A stretch of DNA of 36,564 bases from Chara braunii (GCA_003427395.1 BFEA01000066.1:3723956-3760519); one strand, 5' to 3'; positions 19,701-30,330 are shown, counted from the first letter of the stretch. The notes: generated from the sequence alone by a model not told the origin. Numbers and translations are program-made.

Positions 19701-22700
19701 TGAAGGTGCTTGGCAATGGCGGATGGGGGTAGGAGATGGAGGTGGAAGAACGTGTGCACGTGCGTCGCTATTGTGGATGGGTGAAGGAGGTAGAGGAGGA
19801 AAAAGGTGTGAAGGGGTCTGGCTAGGGTGGATGGGTGAAGAAGGTGGAGCTAGAAGATGGTGTGAAGGTGGTTGGCTATGGTGGACGGGTGAAGGAGGAG
19901 GAGGTGGAAGAAGGTGCGGGGAGGTACATTGCTATGGGGGATGAGTGAACGTTGTGGAGGTCGAAGAAGGTGTGAAGGTGCTAGCCTATGGTCGATGGAT
20001 GAAGGAGGTGGAGGTGGAACAAGGTGTGCAGGTGCTTGGTTATGGTCGATGGATTAGGAGGTGGAGGTGGAAGAAGATGTGCAGTTGCTTGGCTGTGGTG
20101 GATGGGTGAAAGAGGTAGAGGAGGAAAAAGGGGTGAAGTGGCTTAACTAGCGTGGATAGGTGAAGGAGGTAGAGGAGGAAGAAGGTGTGGCGATGACTTG
20201 CTAGGGTGAATGGGTGAAGGAGGTGGGGGTTGAACAAGGTGTGAAGGTACTTGGCTATGGTGGATGGATGAAGGAGGTGGATGTAGAGGAAGTTGTGAAG
20301 GTGCTTCACTATGGTGGATGGTTAAGGGAGTTGGAGGTGGAAGCAACTGTGAAGGTGTTTGGCTATGGTGGATGAGTGAAGGAGGTGGAGTTGGAAGAAC
20401 GCGTGAAGGTGCTTCGCTATTGTGGATAACAAAGGGAGGTGAAGGAGGAAGAAGGTGTGATGGAGGTGAAGGAGGTGACTGGCTATGGCGGATGGGTTAA
20501 GGAGGTGGAGATTGAAGAAGGTGTGAAGATGTTTCACTATGGTGGATGGGTGAAGGAGGTNGAGGAGGAAGAAGGTGTGAAGGTGACTGGCTAGGGTGAA
20601 TAGGTGAAGGAGGTGGGAGTGGACCAAGGTGTGAAGGTGCGTGGCTATGGTGGATGGGTGAAGGAGGTCGAGCTGGGAGAAGGTGTGAAGGTGATTTGCT
20701 ATGGTGGATGGCTAAAGGAGGCGGAGGTGGAAGAAGGTGTGAAGGTGTGTAACTATGGTGAATGGGTGAAGGAGGTGGAGGAGGAAGAAGATGTGAAGGT
20801 GAGTGACTATGGTGAATAGGTGAAGGAGGTGGGAGTGGACCAAGGTGTGAAGGTGCTTGGCTATGGTGGATGGGTGTAGGAGGTCGAGGTGGGAGAAGGT
20901 GTGAAGGTGCTTGGTTCTGGTGGATCGCTAAAGGAGGTTGAGGTGGAAGAAGGTGTGAAGGTGCTTGCCTATGGCGGATGGGTGAAGGAGGGAGAGCTGG
21001 AATAAGGTGTGAAGGTGTTTCACTATTGTGGAAGGGTGAAGGAGGTGGAGGTGGAAGAAGGTGTGTAGGGGCTTACCTATGCTGGATGGGTGAAGGAGGT
21101 GGAGGTGGAAGTAGGTGTGAAGGTGCTTGGCTATGACGGATGGATGAAGGAGGTGGAGGGGCTTAGCTATAGTGGATGGGTGAAGGAGGTCGAGGTGGAA
21201 AAAGGTGTGAAGCTGCTTGAATATGGTAAATGGGTGAGGGAGGTAGAGGAGGAAGAAGGTGTGAAGGTGCCTAACTAGGGTGAATGGGTGAAGAAGGTGG
21301 AGGTGGAAGAAGGTGTGAAGGTGCTTGGCTATTGTGGATGCGTAAATGAGGTGGAGGTGAAAGAAGGTGTGAAGGTGCTTGGCTATGGCGGATGGGTGAA
21401 GGAGGTGGAGGTGGCAGAAGGTGTGAAGGTGCTTAGCTATTGTGGATGGGTGAAGGAAGTGGAGGTGGAAGAAGGTGTTAAGGTGACTGGTTAGGGTGAA
21501 TGAGTGAAGTAGATGGAGGGGGAAGAAGGTGTGAAGGTGCTTGGCTCTGGTGGATGGGTCAAGGAGGTGGTGGTGGAAGAAGGTGTGAAGGTGCTTGGCT
21601 ATGCTGGATGGGTGAAGGAGGTGCAAGTAGAAGAAGGAATGAAGGTGTTTGGCTATGGCCGATAGGTGAAGGAGGTGAAGGTGGAAGAAGGTGTGAAGGT
21701 CTTTGGCTATGGTGTGTGGGTTATACGGATGTGGAGGTGGCAAAAGGCGTGACAGAGTCTGGCTTAGACTAGCTAGGATGAATGGGTGAAGTAGCTGAAG
21801 GTGGAAAGAAGTGTGAAAGTGCTTAGTTGTTTTGGACGGGTGGAGGTGGAGGTGGAAGAAGTTGTAAAGGTGCTTGGCTATGGGGGATGGGTGAAGGAGG
21901 TGGAGGTGGAAGAAGGTGTGAAGCTGTTTGGCTATCATGGATGGGTGAAGGAGGTAGAAGAGGAAGAAGGTGTGAAGGTGCCTGGCTAGGGTGAATGGGT
22001 GAAGGAGGTGGATGTGCAAGAAGCGATGAATGTGTTTCGCTAACGAGGTGGAGGTGGAAGAAGGTGTAAAGGTGCTTGGCTATGCTGGATGGGTGAACGA
22101 GGTAGAGGTGGTAGGTGTGAAGGTGTTTGGATATGGTGGATGGTTGAGGGACGTAGAGGAGGAAGAAGGTGTGTAGGTGTCTCGCTAGGGTCAATGGGTG
22201 AAGGATGTGAAGGTGGAAGAAGGTGTGAAGGTGCTTCTTTATGGAGGATGGGTGAATGAGGTGCATGTGGAAGAAGGTTTGAAGGTGCTTGTCTATGGCT
22301 GACAAGTGGAGGTGGAGGTGGAAGAAGGTTCAAGATGCTTGGCTATGGTGTGTGGGTTTTAAGGATGTGGAGATGGAAAAAATGTGTGAAAGAGTCTAGC
22401 GAGGGTGGATGGGTGAAGTAGGTGAACGTGGAAAGAGGTGTGAAGGTGCTTGGCAGTGGTTGACGGGTGGAGGTCCAGGTAGTAGAAGATGTGGAGCTTC
22501 TTGGCTATGGGGGATGGGTGAAGGAGGTGGACGTGGAAGAAGGTGTGAAGGTGTTTGGCTATTGTGGATGGGTGAAGGAGGTGGACGAGGAAGAAGGTCT
22601 GAAGGTGCCTGGCTAGGGTGAGTGGGTGAAGGAGGTGGAGGTGGAAGTAGGGGCGAAGGTGTTTGGGTAACGAGGTGGAGGTGGAAGAAGGTGTAAAGGT

Positions 22701-23680
22701 TCTTGGCTATGTTGGATGGGTGAAGGAGGTGGAGGTGGAAGAAGGTGTGAAGGTGTTTGGCTATGGTGGATAGGTAAAGGAGGTAGAGGAGGAAGAAGGT
22801 GTGAAGGTTTTTAGCTATGGTAAATGGGTGAAGGAGGTGGAGGTGAAAAGAGGTGTGAAGGTGCTTGGCTATGGAGGATGGTTCAAGGAGATGCACGTGG
22901 AAGAAGGTATGAAGGTGCTTGGCTATGGTATGTGGGTTATAAGGATGTGGAGATGGGGGAAATGTGTGAAAGAGTCTGGCTAGGGTGGATGGGTGAAGAA
23001 GGTGAACGTGGAAAGAGGTGTGAAGGTGCTTGGCAGAGGTGGACGGGTGGAGGTGCAGGTAGAAGAAGGTGTGGAGGTACTTGGCTATGAGGAATGGGTG
23101 GAGGAGGTGGAGGTGGAAGAAGGTGTGAAGGTGTTTGGCTATGGTGGATGGGTGAAGGAGGTGGACAAGGAAGAAAGTTTGAAGGTGCCTGGCTAGGGTG
23201 AGTGGGTGAAGGAGGTGGAGGTGAAAGAAGGGGTGAAGGTGTTTGGCTAATGAGGTGGAAGTGGAAGAAGGCGTGAAGGTGCTTGACTATTGTGGATGCG
23301 TAAAGGAGCTCGAGGTGGAAGAAGGTGTGAAGCTGCTGGGCTATGGCGGATGGGTGAAGGAGGTGGAGGTGACAGAAGGTGTGAAGGTGCTTCGCTTTTG
23401 TGGATGGGTGAAGGAGGTGGAGGTGGAAGAAGGTGTGAAGGTGACTGGCTAAGGTGAATGGGTGAAGGAGGTGGTGGTGGAACATGATGTGAAGGTGCTT
23501 GGCTAGGGTATATAAGTGAAGGTGCTTGGCTATGGCGGATTGGTCAAGGAGGTGGTGGTGGAAGAAGGTGTGAAGGTGCTTGGCTATGCTGGATGGGTGA
23601 AGGAGGTGCAAGTGGAAGAAGGTGTGAAGGTGCTTGGCTATGGCTGATAGGTGAGGGAGGTGGAGGTGGAAGAAGGTGGG
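16783..23680. repeat. 54-bp minisatellite, segment 4
   Basis: The longest uninterrupted part, about 128 units, with a single ambiguous base at 20561. Larger duplications are layered on the 54-bp unit. The marker pair GTGGAT(A/G)T with GTTGTGA, then AGTGGACCAAGG about 320-335 bp later, occurs three times (starting near 16997, 18971 and 20277). A different block carrying GGTGAACGTGGAAAGAGGTG recurs at 22421 and 23001, with a diverged form near 21791. The array stops at about 23680 before an A/T-containing spacer. Confidence 0.95.
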
Positions 23681-23874
23681 AACTATGATACCTAGCGTTC
23701 ATTAAACGCGCGTTCCTCATTCAGTTTTTGAACGTTGTGAACGAGCGTTCACTAAACGCCCCTGAACGTGATTGATGTGTTCGCGCTGGGGTCTGTCAGG
23801 GCTGGGGGAGTGCCTCTTAGTCCACGGGAGCGTCGGCGGTGTTTAGGGGAGGCAGTGGGAAAGTCGTAGTACCG
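23681..23874. other. Spacer with GAACG motifs between array and gap
   Basis: This contains AACGCGCGTT at about 23705 and TGAACGAGCGTTCA (23738-23751, one base off a palindrome). It also contains TGAACGTGATTGA, which occurs in the flank at about 127-139 too. No coding sequence is seen. CAGGGCTGGGG near 23798 resembles a hAT terminal repeat, but no partner end was found. Confidence 0.5.
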
Positions 23875-23909
<35 letters not shown>

Positions 23910-24374
23910 NNNNNNNNNNNNNNNNNNNNNNNNNNNNNNNNNNNNNNNNNNNNNNNNNNNNNNNNNNNNNNNNNNNNNNNNNNNNNNNNNNNNNNNNNNN
24001 NNNNNNNNNNNNNNNNNNNNNNNNNNNNNNNNNNNNNNNNNNNNNNNNNNNNNNNNNNNNNNNNNNNNNNNNNNNNNNNNNNNNNNNNNNNNNNNNNNNN
24101 NNNNNNNNNNNNNNNNNNNNNNNNNNNNNNNNNNNNNNNNNNNNNNNNNNNNNNNNNNNNNNNNNNNNNNNNNNNNNNNNNNNNNNNNNNNNNNNNNNNN
24201 NNNNNNNNNNNNNNNNNNNNNNNNNNNNNNNNNNNNNNNNNNNNNNNNNNNNNNNNNNNNNNNNNNNNNNNNNNNNNNNNNNNNNNNNNNNNNNNNNNNN
24301 NNNNNNNNNNNNNNNNNNNNNNNNNNNNNNNNNNNNNNNNNNNNNNNNNNNNNNNNNNNNNNNNNNNNNNNNNN
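23875..24374. other. Poly-A run and 465-base assembly gap
   Basis: An A run of 35 bases (23875-23909) leads straight into Ns from 23910 to 24374. The run may be a real poly-A tract or a sequencing limit; the gap may hide the 5' end of hAT copy 1. Nothing can be called inside it. Confidence 0.95.
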
Positions 24375-24413
<39 letters not shown>

Positions 24414-24427
24414 CGCCATAGTGTGCG

Positions 24428-24487
<60 letters not shown>

Positions 24488-24527
24488 CGCCATAGCGCGC
24501 GCACGCGAGAGAGAGAGAGAGAGAGAA
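24375..24527. repeat. (GA)n/(GC)n microsatellite with an embedded 15-mer
   Basis: GA repeats alternate with GC repeats. AAGACTGCGCCATAG occurs twice (about 24407 and 24481), each after a GA run and before a GCGC run, so the compound block is itself tandemly repeated. A related (GA)n tract precedes hAT copy 2 at the homologous place. Confidence 0.9.
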
Positions 24528-24651
24528 AGACGGCAAACCCGAGCAGGCGGACGCGCGCAGGGACATCGACGGCTCAGCGCGGCAGCGAACGGCGGCCCCA
24601 ATAACGAAGATCGGCGATGAAGACGACAACGGCGTGCAGCTGAACTAAAAA

Positions 24652-24721
24652 TTGAACGCGCGTTCAAGTTTCTTTGAACGCTCGTTCAATTCTTTGAACG
24701 CGCGTTCAAGTCTTTTGAACG
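24652..24721. promoter_or_regulatory. Palindrome cluster in the hAT copy 1 leader
   Basis: TTGAACGCGCGTTCAA occurs perfectly at 24652-24667 and 24694-24709, with a one-base variant at 24674-24689 and a half-site at 24715-24721. Spacing is about 20-22 bp, near two helical turns. Clustered short repeats close to the ends are known binding sites for hAT transposases (for example Ac). A role here is inferred from position only. Confidence 0.5.
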
Positions 24722-24956
24722 GAGGCTGGGGGTGGATTCCTGTGCTCGACCCTCGCCGCATTGTCGGCGCTGTGGAGGTTTAGGGGTCGTGAGGGGTGCG
24801 TGGCCGGCACAACAGAGTGGGCTCGGGGTTGGCCCGACGAGGCCTGGTGCGGGGAGGGACGCCGGCGGGAGTTGGAGCATCGTGGGACAGGTTGAGGGCG
24901 GACCTCTTCGGTGAACCCATCGGCGAGCGGGCACAATGCCGTGAAGTCAGTCTCGG

Positions 24957-25373
24957 GTGTTAGAGGATGGGGGGGAGGACGAGAATCGGAAGGCGCAGAA
25001 GAAGTGTTGCGTGTACAAGTACATCCGCGTGGGACATAGTCTCGGCAAAAGATTCCGCAGCAATCGCATGTTGAAGTGCGTTTTCTGCGGCCACGAGTTC
25101 CAGGGCAACCAGTTCGTGGCGGCGCGCCATTTCCACCAAGGCAAGGGATGTCCGGAAGTGACCGACGAGGCACTTGTCGGCATCCACCACAACAGTGAGT
25201 ACAAGATGTCCGACAAGTTCCTAGAGCGGATCCAGCGATTTGAGGAGCTTCACGGTGCGGCGCCTGCGACGGATCCGCGACGGGACGAGGGGGGGGAGGG
25301 AGAGATGAGGGACGCGGAGGAGCAGATCGACGTGGACGACGACGTCGAAGAGGTTGCACGGGCGGGGTCGTAA
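24957..25373 (+). pseudogene. BED-type zinc-finger segment, hAT copy 1
   Basis: L-K-C-V-F-C-G-H-E-F is followed by A-R-H-F and G-K-G-C, giving a C-x2-C-x13-H-x6-C pattern like the BED finger at the N terminus of plant hAT transposases, which binds DNA. An acidic linker follows. It ends at TAA 25371-25373; the corresponding codon in copy 2 is TTA. Confidence 0.75.
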
Positions 25374-25689
25374 GGGAGGGAGCGAGGGAAGGGCGTTGTC
25401 AGCGAGCCAGGGGAGCAGCAGGGCCAGTACTTTGCGTCGGCGCACGTGTCTGTTCGTACACGGGCAGGTGCGGATATGCATGAGGGGGGTCCGTCTATGG
25501 GGAAGAGGAAGGAAAGAGAGGAGGGGGCCAGACTGATGGCAGGACAGAAGAGGATGAGACAAAACACGATCACGGAGTCATTCACTTCAAAGTGGCAGAG
25601 GGAGTTCAAGAAGAAGTGGCTGCGTTTTGTGTACAGTCAGCATCTGGCGTTCAACGTCTTCCAGAGCGAGCCGTGGTTGGACGTCGTCC

Positions 25690-25716
25690 GACACTTTAGG
25701 GATTTGCCTTTAGGGA
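25690..25716 (+). repeat. 14-bp tandem duplication unique to copy 1
   Basis: TTTAGGGATTTGCC is present twice in a row here and once (with one C/T-type difference) at the matching place in copy 2 near 32000. It shifts the transposase frame by two bases, so the catalytic core is out of frame with the BED finger in this copy. Confidence 0.85.
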
Positions 25717-25717
25717 T

Positions 25718-26575
25718 TTGCCAGGGCCAGTGAAGGTGTTGTGGCCTTCAGAGAATGAGATCGCGGACATAGAGACCATTGTCCACACGGCGGACGATGT
25801 GGGAGCTGATCTCGCGGAGGTCAGGGCCCCTTTCTATGTCACGGGGGCCACCATTATGTCAGACGGAAGGAAGTCACACGATGCTAGACCCATCGTTAAC
25901 TTCCTTGCCAGCGGGTCGTGTGGGGTGATGCTCGTCCGGACGATGAACAGGGAGGGTGAGGGGGATCGGGCGCCTGATGTGTTGGCGCACTGGATCAAGG
26001 TGTTCGACGAATTCTCCCCTAAGTGGGTGAACGCCATCTGCACCGACTCCGCCTCGGCGTACGTGGCCGCGGCGAACATGCTCCAGGGGCACCAGCAGAG
26101 GCCAGAGCATCGACGGATCACGTGGCTCCCATGCGCAGTGCATGTCTGCAACAAGATGTTGTCAGACATTGGCTGTTCGGGCCCATGGTCCAAGGACATC
26201 ATCGTGAGGGGGAGAGCGGTGGTGCGCTTCATTAAGGAGCACGGCGCCGCTCTCCATATCTTCCGGGGGGAGAGAGGTCAGATGGGCCTCATCTATCCTT
26301 GCGAGACATGTTTTGCATCCGTGTTTGCGATGGTGGAGCGTTTGCTGGCAGTGAGGTCAGCTTTGGAGAGGACGGTGGATGGCGATACTTGGGGTATTGT
26401 TCCTTGGGACCATTCCGTTCGTCATATGCCTAGGTGGGTCAGGTGGCAGGTGCGACATGGCAGTTGGTGGTATTCCATGGGCATGTTGTTCCGTATCATG
26501 GAGCCTGTGTACGACCTGCTGCGCAGGTTGGACCGCGGAGGGCTGCATATGTCGCGGGTGGTTGAGTGGACATAG
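25718..26575 (+). pseudogene. hAT catalytic core (DUF659 region), copy 1
   Basis: An open stretch of 285 codons contains I-M-S-D-G-R-K (first catalytic Asp), I-C-T-D-S-A-S-A-Y (second catalytic Asp) and P-C-A-V-H, the conserved C-x2-H motif. The order and spacing match the DUF659 type of hAT transposase. It stops at TAG 26573-26575 inside E-W-T-stop-D-L-A-R; the frame continues without shift. Confidence 0.85.
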
Positions 26576-27136
26576 GATCTCGCCCGCCAGGTAGCAGAGG
26601 AGGTTTGTGGACTTCCGGGAGATCTTGCATACTACATTGTGCAGAGGGTGCAGGCTCGATGCGCTCACATGTTGGAGTCGGCGCACGCCACTGCTCACCT
26701 TCTCTGTCCCAGCCGGCGGGACTTGCGGTACTTCGAGGGCGTGGTCAGCGACTACGACGTGAGTTTGGTGAGGGAGGCGGAGACTTACATCTTGTCGTAG
26801 ACAGGGTTCAGTGTGGCGAGCCGCGACTACGAGACCGCATGTGCGCAGTTGCGCGACTTCCACACACGGAGGGGGACGATTGCTTCGGGGGGGAGAGACG
26901 GAGAGAGAGATGCACAGAGGTGCAGGGGCGATGCGGAGACGTACGAGTCCGGGTGTTGGTGGTCGAGGTACGGGCAGTACGCCCCGCATTTGCAGGTTAT
27001 CGCTCTTCGTGTGATGTACATGTGGACGTGCTCCTCTCCTGCGGAGAGGAATTGGGCCGTCCACGAGGGTGTATAGATGAAGAAGCGTAACCGGCTTGAG
27101 TTCGAGAAGGTCGCGAAGTTGGTTGAGATCTCAGCC
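26576..27136 (+). pseudogene. hAT C-terminal dimerisation region, copy 1
   Basis: The same frame contains L-Q-V-I-A-L-R-V-M-Y, then C-S-S-P-A-E-R-N-W-A-V-H, whose Glu is the expected third catalytic residue, then K-K-R-N-R-L-E-F. This is the standard hAT dimerisation signature. TAG stops at 26798-26800 and 27074-27076 break it; the second falls just before the K-K-R-N-R-L segment. Confidence 0.85.
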
Positions 27137-29889
27137 AACGTGCGCCTTCTCTCTCATCAGCGGGCAGGCCGCGGGTTCGCTCTGCCGTGGACTCTAGATG
27201 AGTCGTTGTTGGACGCGGAGGGAGGTATTGGGATTCGCCCCTCGTGGAAGGGGACGGACGAGAGCAGGACGCGGGAGGAGGTCAAGGATCAGAGACGTTC
27301 ATGGCAGCGAGACCCATGTGGGTCCAGAGCTCCTCCGGGTGATGTGGGCGATGTTTTTGGGACTCGAGCCGCCACATTGCACCCGTACGCTCGAGACGAT
27401 TCCGAGGGTCACGAGGACGAGGAGGAGCCGGCGGGCCAAGCTACCGCCACTCCTGCGGCGGATGAGCGTGATGAGTGGAGCGACCCAGAGGACGTCCATA
27501 GACGGAGCGGCGGAGATGACCTTTTCGTTCGAGTTGATTTGGAGGAGGAGTCTTGGGGCCGTCATGGGAGCCCTTTAGAGCGTCTGAGGCCTACGTCCGC
27601 TGAGCGCGAGAGAGATCTTGGGTCTGCACCTTCGAGGGGGGCAGAGTCGGGGATTGGCCATCGTCCTGTGGGTCGCTCTGGCACGACATCATCCACCGCT
27701 CTTCCCACTTCGACGGAGCAGCTCCATCGACAGGCAGCCGGTGCAGATCGATTGCAAAGATTGGTGAGGGGCCTGAGACAGCGATTGGAGGACAAATTAG
27801 AGGGCGGTCCTATGCCCGTGCAGGGTGACGACGGAGACACACAGGGGTTGGTTGGTGGAGATGGTGGTGCGTTGGCCGTAGGTGGAGGCGGTGCCAAGTT
27901 TGATGCAGCGGTTAAGGGGATACCAATGGGCGGCGGAGGCGGTTTCAGTGAGTTTGGTGACATGGGTATGCCCCCGGGAGAGAGCGTGGGTCTGGCCCGA
28001 GGAGAGAGCGAGTCTAGTGGGGACATCAGTGTGGGTATGCAGGACTTACTGGGACAGATCAGCTTCGCGGATCCGAGTAGTTTCTCCCCTGCCATGCGCG
28101 TAGAGGTGATGTTGGGGGCAGAGGGGGATGAGGACCGAACACCCCCTGGAGAGACATCTGCAGAGAGGCTGGATAGGCTTGATAGTCGTTGAGCTTGTCT
28201 CATGGCACAGAGGGACCCCAGGACGTAGGAGCTCGCCCGTCTTGCGGCGGAGGACCGACGAAGGCAGCTGGGGACATTCACGCCGGCGTCCGTTGACGTG
28301 GGGCTGGCTGCCCACACGGATCCTCCATCGGACGAGCCACGTTCGAAGCCGGCGCAGCCTCCTGCCGTCCAGCTGAGGCCCGAGGAGACATTGCAGGAGG
28401 TCGCGGGCATGCCTTCACCCGTGGGTTCAGTTGAGGGTGCCTTGCATATGTCCCCGGGTCTGGAGGACATACAGACGGGGCAGTCAGTGCGCGTTGATGA
28501 TATTCGCCCATCGGCACAGGCGGAGGGGATAGCACCGACCACCGAAGGGGACGGGGCCGTAGAGGGGGCCGTTGGTGTTGGCGGGTCAGGGGTGTTATCC
28601 GCGGCCAATCCGATGTCCACAGCTGGCGGGGGAGACCCCGCACTGTTGGACAGGCGTGACGCAGACGGACAGGAGATGCCACAGACTTTGGTGGTTTGAA
28701 CTGCTGTGAGGCCAGTGGTGCCACATCAGGAAACGTTTTTGGAGGGTTATAGGCGTCCTGCACATGGCGGTGGCCCGGTCGAGGAGTGACGTGTAGGCAG
28801 GGGCGCGTGCATACCCACGGTCCCTACTTTTGCGCCGTCACGGACGAGGCTGGAGATCAGGCATGTGGCTACGCCTCGGGGCAGCCTCCCTTTTGGTTTT
28901 ATGACCGCTGAGGAGTTGGAGGACCACGGCAGGAGGGATTTGACGGAGATCGACCAGCGCGTTTTGAGGTCAGTCCCGGAGGAGGGGAAGCTGCCTCACG
29001 TGCAGGACTTATCTTGGGGGCCAGCCAGCCCCAGCTTACCTTCTGGGTGTTCCATCGCAGCGCAATCTGGCGGGGCTGCAGGGGACTTACCTTCTGGAGG
29101 TTCCATCGCAGCGGCATCTGGCGGGGCCGCAGGGGACTTACCTTCTGGAGGTTCGGTTGCAGCGCCATCTGGAGGCGCCGCAGGCCCTTCGTCACCCTGA
29201 CTGCAGCTCCTAGGAAGGGCGGCAGTCTCACCCCAAGGTCGGTTGCCCGTAGACGGAGAGACACTACCCAACGTGCGCGGGAGTTGCTGGACACCATGTT
29301 GTTCGGTCGCATTGATCGACCATGGAGTGAGACGAGACGGGCGACGACGGCGAGTGGCGGTCGTCAGCCAGGTTTGAGAGGGGTTTCCACGAGCGCGAGA
29401 CGCCGAGATGTTGTAGCTTCAGGGTTTGGCGGTAGAGGGGGCGGCGGCGGTGGCAGTGGTGGTGACGGCGACGGTCGACGTGAGGGCACAGGCGGTGCCA
29501 AGACGAGCGCAGTGGATCCGCCGCGGACGTACGGTTTGAGAGAGACGTCGATTATTTTGGAGGAGCCTGATGTTGTTACACGACTGAGGCATGACCGACA
29601 CGTGCCCTTAGATCGACGCCAGGAGGGGGAGACTTCAGGGACTGACGGTCTACCTATGGCACGCGAGTCACGCCGACGTGATGACCTAGCAGCAGCAGCC
29701 ATCATGACGGTGAGAGGAAGGAGAGTCATTATGGACGACGATCCCGACGAGCTTCCCGTCGCTTCCGAGCCTTCTGCCGGCGGACGCGGCGGTCAGCGTC
29801 AGAGAGATCGAGGACGTGGCAGTGGTCGGTCCCACGGACGAGTTTCTCATCGGTCCGAGCGAGATCCAATTTCGCACGACGATTGTTGA
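27137..29889 (+). pseudogene. Long low-complexity C-terminal extension, copy 1
   Basis: After the dimerisation motif, where hAT proteins usually end, the same frame goes on for about 900 codons. It is rich in Gly, Pro, Ser, Ala, Asp, Glu and Arg, looks disordered, and has no recognised domain. Near 29040-29190 it contains a three-fold repeat of the type LPSGGS-AA-SGGAAGD. Four stops interrupt it (TGA 28190, TAG 28226, TGA 28697, TGA 28787), with sensible sequence between. It ends at 29889 with an Arg/Gly/Ser-rich tail. It could be a genuine fused domain or GC-biased DNA that stays open by composition. Confidence 0.55.
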
Positions 29890-30330
29890 CGGATTACGGA
29901 CTTGCGTTTTCGTGACTTTCTCAGTGTACTTTAGTTTTTTGTTATCCATGACAGACGTAGTGTCTCGTGAGGTTGTATTATAGTCTACTTTCCAGTGGGT
30001 ACTTTTCTGCGCAGACGTAGTGTTTCGTGATGTTGTATTATAGTGTAATTTCCAGTAGGCACTTTTCTCCAGTTTGCTACTTCGGAGATTGTAGCTTTCC
30101 AGTGTATTTTAGTGTACTTTTTCGTCGGCATTTTCGGGTTGGTACTTCTTTCCACAGACTGGCGGGGCTTCGACACGATGTGTCAAATTTTTGCTATTAT
30201 CAATGCTATATTGGTTTGCGTTTTGCTTCGATCATTACATCTTGGCATTTGCGATGTTTCTGTTTTCATAGGACGAGTGTTTTGTGTGCTTTGAGTCCAC
30301 CCTTGGTTTCTCTGAAATCTTACTTCCCAC
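29890..30330. other. AT-richer 3' flank of hAT copy 1
   Basis: Composition changes right after the stop at 29889. The block has repeated AGTGTACTTT and TTTCCAGT phrases and looks like 3' untranslated or subterminal transposon sequence. No terminal inverted repeat could be matched to the 5' side because of the gap. No gene is seen. Confidence 0.5.
29952..30071 (+). repeat. Two tandem 60-bp units
   Basis: CAGACGTAGTGT(C/T)TCGTGA starts at 29952 and again at 30012, and the two 60-bp units agree at most positions through ACTTTTCT. The duplication sits in the 3' flank of copy 1. Confidence 0.85.

Larger units (their letters stand above)
24936..29889 (+). pseudogene. hAT transposon copy 1, conceptual transposase frame
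   Basis: From the ATG at 24936 the frame can be followed to the stop at 29887-29889, about 1,650 codons. It needs correction of a 14-bp tandem duplication near 25700 and a one-base deletion near 29197. Domains are a BED-type zinc finger, a DUF659/hAT catalytic core, the hAT C-terminal dimerisation motif and a long low-complexity C-terminal part. Stops unique to this copy are TGA 24942 (copy 2 has CGA) and TAA 25371 (copy 2 has TTA). Stops shared with copy 2 are TAG 26573, TAG 26798, TAG 27074, TGA 28190, TAG 28226, TGA 28697 and TGA 28787. It cannot produce active transposase. Unlike copy 2 it retains the probable natural 3' end of the frame. Confidence 0.85.

Noticed and set aside
15607-22019. 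Open frames of 329-363 codons on the minus strand of the minisatellite (for example 15607-16596, 18138-19175, 20928-22019), and shorter plus-strand ones.
   Set aside because: They are consequences of a stop-free 54-bp unit. Competing frames are open on both strands, start and end at random indels, and one runs through a foldback insertion.
6926-23680. CRISPR array.
   Set aside because: Units are contiguous and diverge gradually, with no repeat-spacer alternation, and the context is eukaryotic.
23798-23808. CAGGGCTGGGG as a hAT terminal inverted repeat for copy 1.
   Set aside because: No complementary end or 8-bp target duplication was found, and a gap separates it from the element.
23875-23909. 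Poly-A tail of a LINE or processed pseudogene.
   Set aside because: No coding sequence precedes it, and it runs directly into an assembly gap, so a low-complexity or gap-edge origin is equally likely.
24423-24620. Arg-Glu repeat open frames over the (GA)n tract.
   Set aside because: Simple translation of a microsatellite.
26573-27076. Introns explaining the stops in the hAT frame.
   Set aside because: The frame continues in conserved hAT motifs directly on both sides of each stop, leaving no room for introns.
27562-28620. 352-codon minus-strand open frame in the hAT tail, repeated at 33847-34905.
   Set aside because: It lies opposite the hAT C-terminal frame in GC-rich DNA, has Pro/Ser-rich composition only and no domain; most likely a shadow.
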